Assembly (NCBI GenBank): GCA_025356715.1
Contig: JANXRU010000409.1
Coordinates: forward strand, 1 to 8,177
Length of the DNA stretch: 8,177 nt
Origin: Bacteroidota bacterium
GTDB lineage: Bacteria > Bacteroidota > Bacteroidia > B-17B0 > B-17BO
Reading direction: 5' to 3'
Part shown: piece after piece, positions 6,196 to 8,177 of the stretch
Layout of the letters: each line of letters starts with the position of its first letter
Numbering within the stretch: position 1 is the stretch's first letter
Position numbers and translations under genes: made by a program
Notes under the pieces: model-generated
What the model was told of the DNA's origin: nothing
The model's database searches: none
What the model saw: the letters and a program-made list of their open reading frames with translations, nothing else

Positions 6196-7869
6196 ATGGG
6201 AGGCGGTAAAGAAACACCTAGACAGAAGATGATTGGTATGATGTATCTCGTACTAACAGCACTTTTGGCAATGAACGTATCAAAACAAATTTTGCACGGT
6301 TATGTATCAGTAAATGAAAGTATCTTAAAATCTAAAGAAAATTTAGAAGTAAACAATGAGCGTGTTTTTAAATCTTTTGAGGATATGGCCGCAATCACTG
6401 CAGCAGCAAAACCTTATTTAGAGAGAGCGAAAGAAGCCCAAAAAGAAATATCTGTTATTTATAAATACATTGATGTTTTAAGAAACAAAATCGTTGAAAT
6501 TACAGAAAAACCTGAAAATCCAAAAGCAGCTGATACGATGCAATTAGCTGTATTAGAGCATGTAGGACAAATTGATAATTATGATATGCCAACGAATCAA
6601 TTAATTGGACCAGAAGCAAAAACACCTAAAGCAGGTGAATTTACGGCATCTGAACTAAAAGATAAATTAAATGGCTTATATAATAAATTAGTTGGGATCT
6701 TAGATGCAATGCAAAAAGATGACAAAGCTAAATTACCTAAAGATGATTATGAAGGTTTAAAAAAGAAAATTGGGTCAATTAAACCAGATGATAAACCAAT
6801 TATGGAAGATGGTATTGCGATGGGTTGGGAAGCTCAAAATTTTTACCATTTACCTGAGGCGGCTGTTGTTACTACTTTAAATATGTTTCAAGCAAATTTA
6901 AAAAATGTTGAAGCGGATATTTTACAAGTATTTTCTGGTGCAAGTGGTAAATTAGCAATTAAATTTGATCATTTAGAGGCTAAAGTAATTGCTCCTTCTT
7001 CTTATATTCAAGCTGGACAACCATTTAAAGCTGATATCTTTTTAGCAGCCTCTTCTTCAAAATTAGGAGCTGGTGATTTAGAGGTATTAGTAGGTGTGGA
7101 TTCTGCTTCTGCTTCAAAAGGAGCTAAAGGAAATTCCCTTACAATTGAAAATGGTATGGGTAAATATGAAGTTGGAACTGGTGGACAAGGAGAACAAACT
7201 TTTAATGGAGTAATTAAGTTCAAAAAGCCAGACGGTACTTTCGATTATTATCCATTTGATGGATCTTATATGGTAGCTGCTCCTTCTGTTGCGGTTTCAG
7301 CTGATCAAATGAACGTGTTTTATGCTGGGGTTGAAAATCCAGTGACTGTTTCTGCAGGTGGAGTTTCTCCAACTAATTTATTAGTTAATCCTACTGGTTG
7401 TGGAGTATCTAAAACTGGTGGTGCTGGAGGTAAGTTCATTTTTAAATTTACTGGACCAGGCGAGTGTAATATTGCTGTTTCTGCTAAAACAGCCGATGGA
7501 ACTAAGCCTCAAGGAACTGTTAAATTTAGAGTTAAAGCATTACCTCCTCCGGTTGCTTCAGTAGGTGGCAAAAGTGGATTTGTTGATATGCCGAAAGCGG
7601 GTTTAGCGTCAATTGGTGGTATGGGAGCAAATGCACCAGGATTTGACTTTAAAGCAAATTACGTTGTATTATCTTTTGATGTGACAGGTACTATTAAAGG
7701 CCAAACAAAGTTCACTAGCTGTCAAGGTAATAATTTAAATTCTGATGCTAGAGCTATATTATCTGGTGCTGGCCCAGGAGCTAAAATTTTCTTTGATAAT
7801 ATTAAAGTTAAAAAACCAGATGGAGTAGTTGTTTCTGGTGTACCAGGAGTTACCATTAAAGTAAAATAA
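6196..7869 (+). CDS. gldM: GldM/PorM, periplasm-spanning motor protein of type IX secretion and gliding
   Basis: A complete 557-residue protein. GldM dimers pass one helix each through the GldL pentamer and extend across the periplasm to the GldK-GldN ring, transmitting motor movement. The N-terminus MGGGKETPRQKMIGMMYLVL is the family hallmark: a short cytoplasmic tip with R9 (a conserved functional arginine in this family) and one membrane helix at about 11-29, ending LLAMNVS. A helical periplasmic domain follows (about 35-240), then three beta-rich domains, as in the known GldM/PorM structures, with boundaries near 250, 340 and 448; the last is preceded by the proline linker ALPPPVASVGG (448-458). 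The C-terminal domain is the part expected to touch GldK/GldN. It is somewhat longer than the roughly 515-520 residues common for the family, without an obvious foreign insertion. No Shine-Dalgarno sequence is present; the leader ends AGCACT before ATG, identical to the gldK leader end. Confidence 0.96.
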   Translation: MGGGKETPRQKMIGMMYLVLTALLAMNVSKQILHGYVSVNESILKSKENLEVNNERVFKSFEDMAAITAAAKPYLERAKEAQKEISVIYKYIDVLRNKIVEITEKPENPKAADTMQLAVLEHVGQIDNYDMPTNQLIGPEAKTPKAGEFTASELKDKLNGLYNKLVGILDAMQKDDKAKLPKDDYEGLKKKIGSIKPDDKPIMEDGIAMGWEAQNFYHLPEAAVVTTLNMFQANLKNVEADILQVFSGASGKLAIKFDHLEAKVIAPSSYIQAGQPFKADIFLAASSSKLGAGDLEVLVGVDSASASKGAKGNSLTIENGMGKYEVGTGGQGEQTFNGVIKFKKPDGTFDYYPFDGSYMVAAPSVAVSADQMNVFYAGVENPVTVSAGGVSPTNLLVNPTGCGVSKTGGAGGKFIFKFTGPGECNIAVSAKTADGTKPQGTVKFRVKALPPPVASVGGKSGFVDMPKAGLASIGGMGANAPGFDFKANYVVLSFDVTGTIKGQTKFTSCQGNNLNSDARAILSGAGPGAKIFFDNIKVKKPDGVVVSGVPGVTIKVK

Positions 7870-7929
7870 TATAAAACTGTATTGTTGATTTTACAAACAA
7901 ATATATTTTATAAATTAAATAAAAGTAAT

Positions 7930-8177
7930 ATGAAAAAAGTAGCGCACATCTTGTTTTTTGCAATCGTATTTTTAAGTTCGCTTAATATATATGCTCAGCC
8001 AGCTGGTGGTGTATTTCAACCTGGCGATTATAGAGATGGAATTTATGATAAGGAAAATTCTGTAAATAGACGTTTTATACCATATACTCACCTTCGTGAA
8101 GGAGATGTTGTGTGGGAAAAACGTGTATGGAGGGAATTGGATATGCGTGAAAAACAAAATCAACAATTATATTATCC
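7930..8177 (+). CDS. gldN: GldN/PorN, periplasmic ring protein of type IX secretion and gliding, 3' end cut off
   Basis: The first 82 codons of a gene continuing past the window end. GldN/PorN is a periplasmic protein that forms rings with the lipoprotein GldK/PorK under the outer membrane. The ATG at 7930 opens a frame with a typical signal peptide: MKK, a hydrophobic core (about 7-18), then NIYA before QPAGG, so cleavage is likely after residue 22. The mature part contains the recognisable family block RRFIPYTHLREGDVVWEKRV followed by WRELDMREKQNQQLYYP, close to the GldN/PorN consensus. It starts 60 bases after gldM, in the expected position, and probably belongs to the same transcript. There is no Shine-Dalgarno sequence; the leader is AT-rich. 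Most of the protein lies outside the window and its integrity cannot be judged. Confidence 0.95.
   Translation, partial: MKKVAHILFFAIVFLSSLNIYAQPAGGVFQPGDYRDGIYDKENSVNRRFIPYTHLREGDVVWEKRVWRELDMREKQNQQLYY

Noticed and set aside
7008..7223. 71-codon minus-strand open frame inside gldM
   Set aside because: Antisense to conserved gldM domain sequence; composition is the complement of its Gly/Ala/Ser codons.
7972..8166. 64-codon minus-strand open frame at the right end
   Set aside because: Antisense to gldN, whose signal peptide and YTHLREGD block are unmistakable on the plus strand.

Overview
The window is AT-rich DNA from a member of the Bacteroidota. The evidence is the set of type IX secretion / gliding motility genes found only in that phylum, a long-form IspG, start codons preceded by A-rich leaders without Shine-Dalgarno sequences, and a promoter candidate of the Bacteroidota TTTG / TAnnTTTG type. 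The order or genus cannot be fixed from this sequence alone.

Left part, minus strand (1-2142): the first 435 codons of ispG (isoprenoid precursor synthesis, MEP pathway; its iron-sulfur end lies beyond base 1) and, 87 bases upstream of it, a complete cyclase/kynurenine-formamidase-family hydrolase. Between them is a C-rich/G-rich hairpin that resembles the intergenic repeats scattered through many Bacteroidota genomes. Bases 2143-2478 are a divergent non-coding region with small repeats and a plausible promoter for the rightward genes.

Right part, plus strand (2479-8177): five consecutive genes in the order porP/sprF-like, gldK, gldL, gldM, gldN (the last cut off by the window end). This is the same order as porP-porK-porL-porM-porN in Porphyromonas gingivalis. 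GldL and GldM form the proton-driven inner-membrane motor. GldK (lipoprotein) and GldN form the periplasmic ring beneath the outer membrane. The PorP/SprF protein is an outer-membrane component that helps anchor or export secreted proteins. Gaps of 178, 129, 95 and 60 bases separate the genes; no gene overlaps its neighbour.

No previously undescribed system is evident: the coding content is recognisable throughout. The points worth a second look are regulatory: a perfect 15-bp hairpin between gldL and gldM, whose products assemble in unequal numbers; recurring ACTAAAC motifs in the leaders of gldK, gldL and gldM; and small inverted and direct repeats upstream of the porP-like gene.
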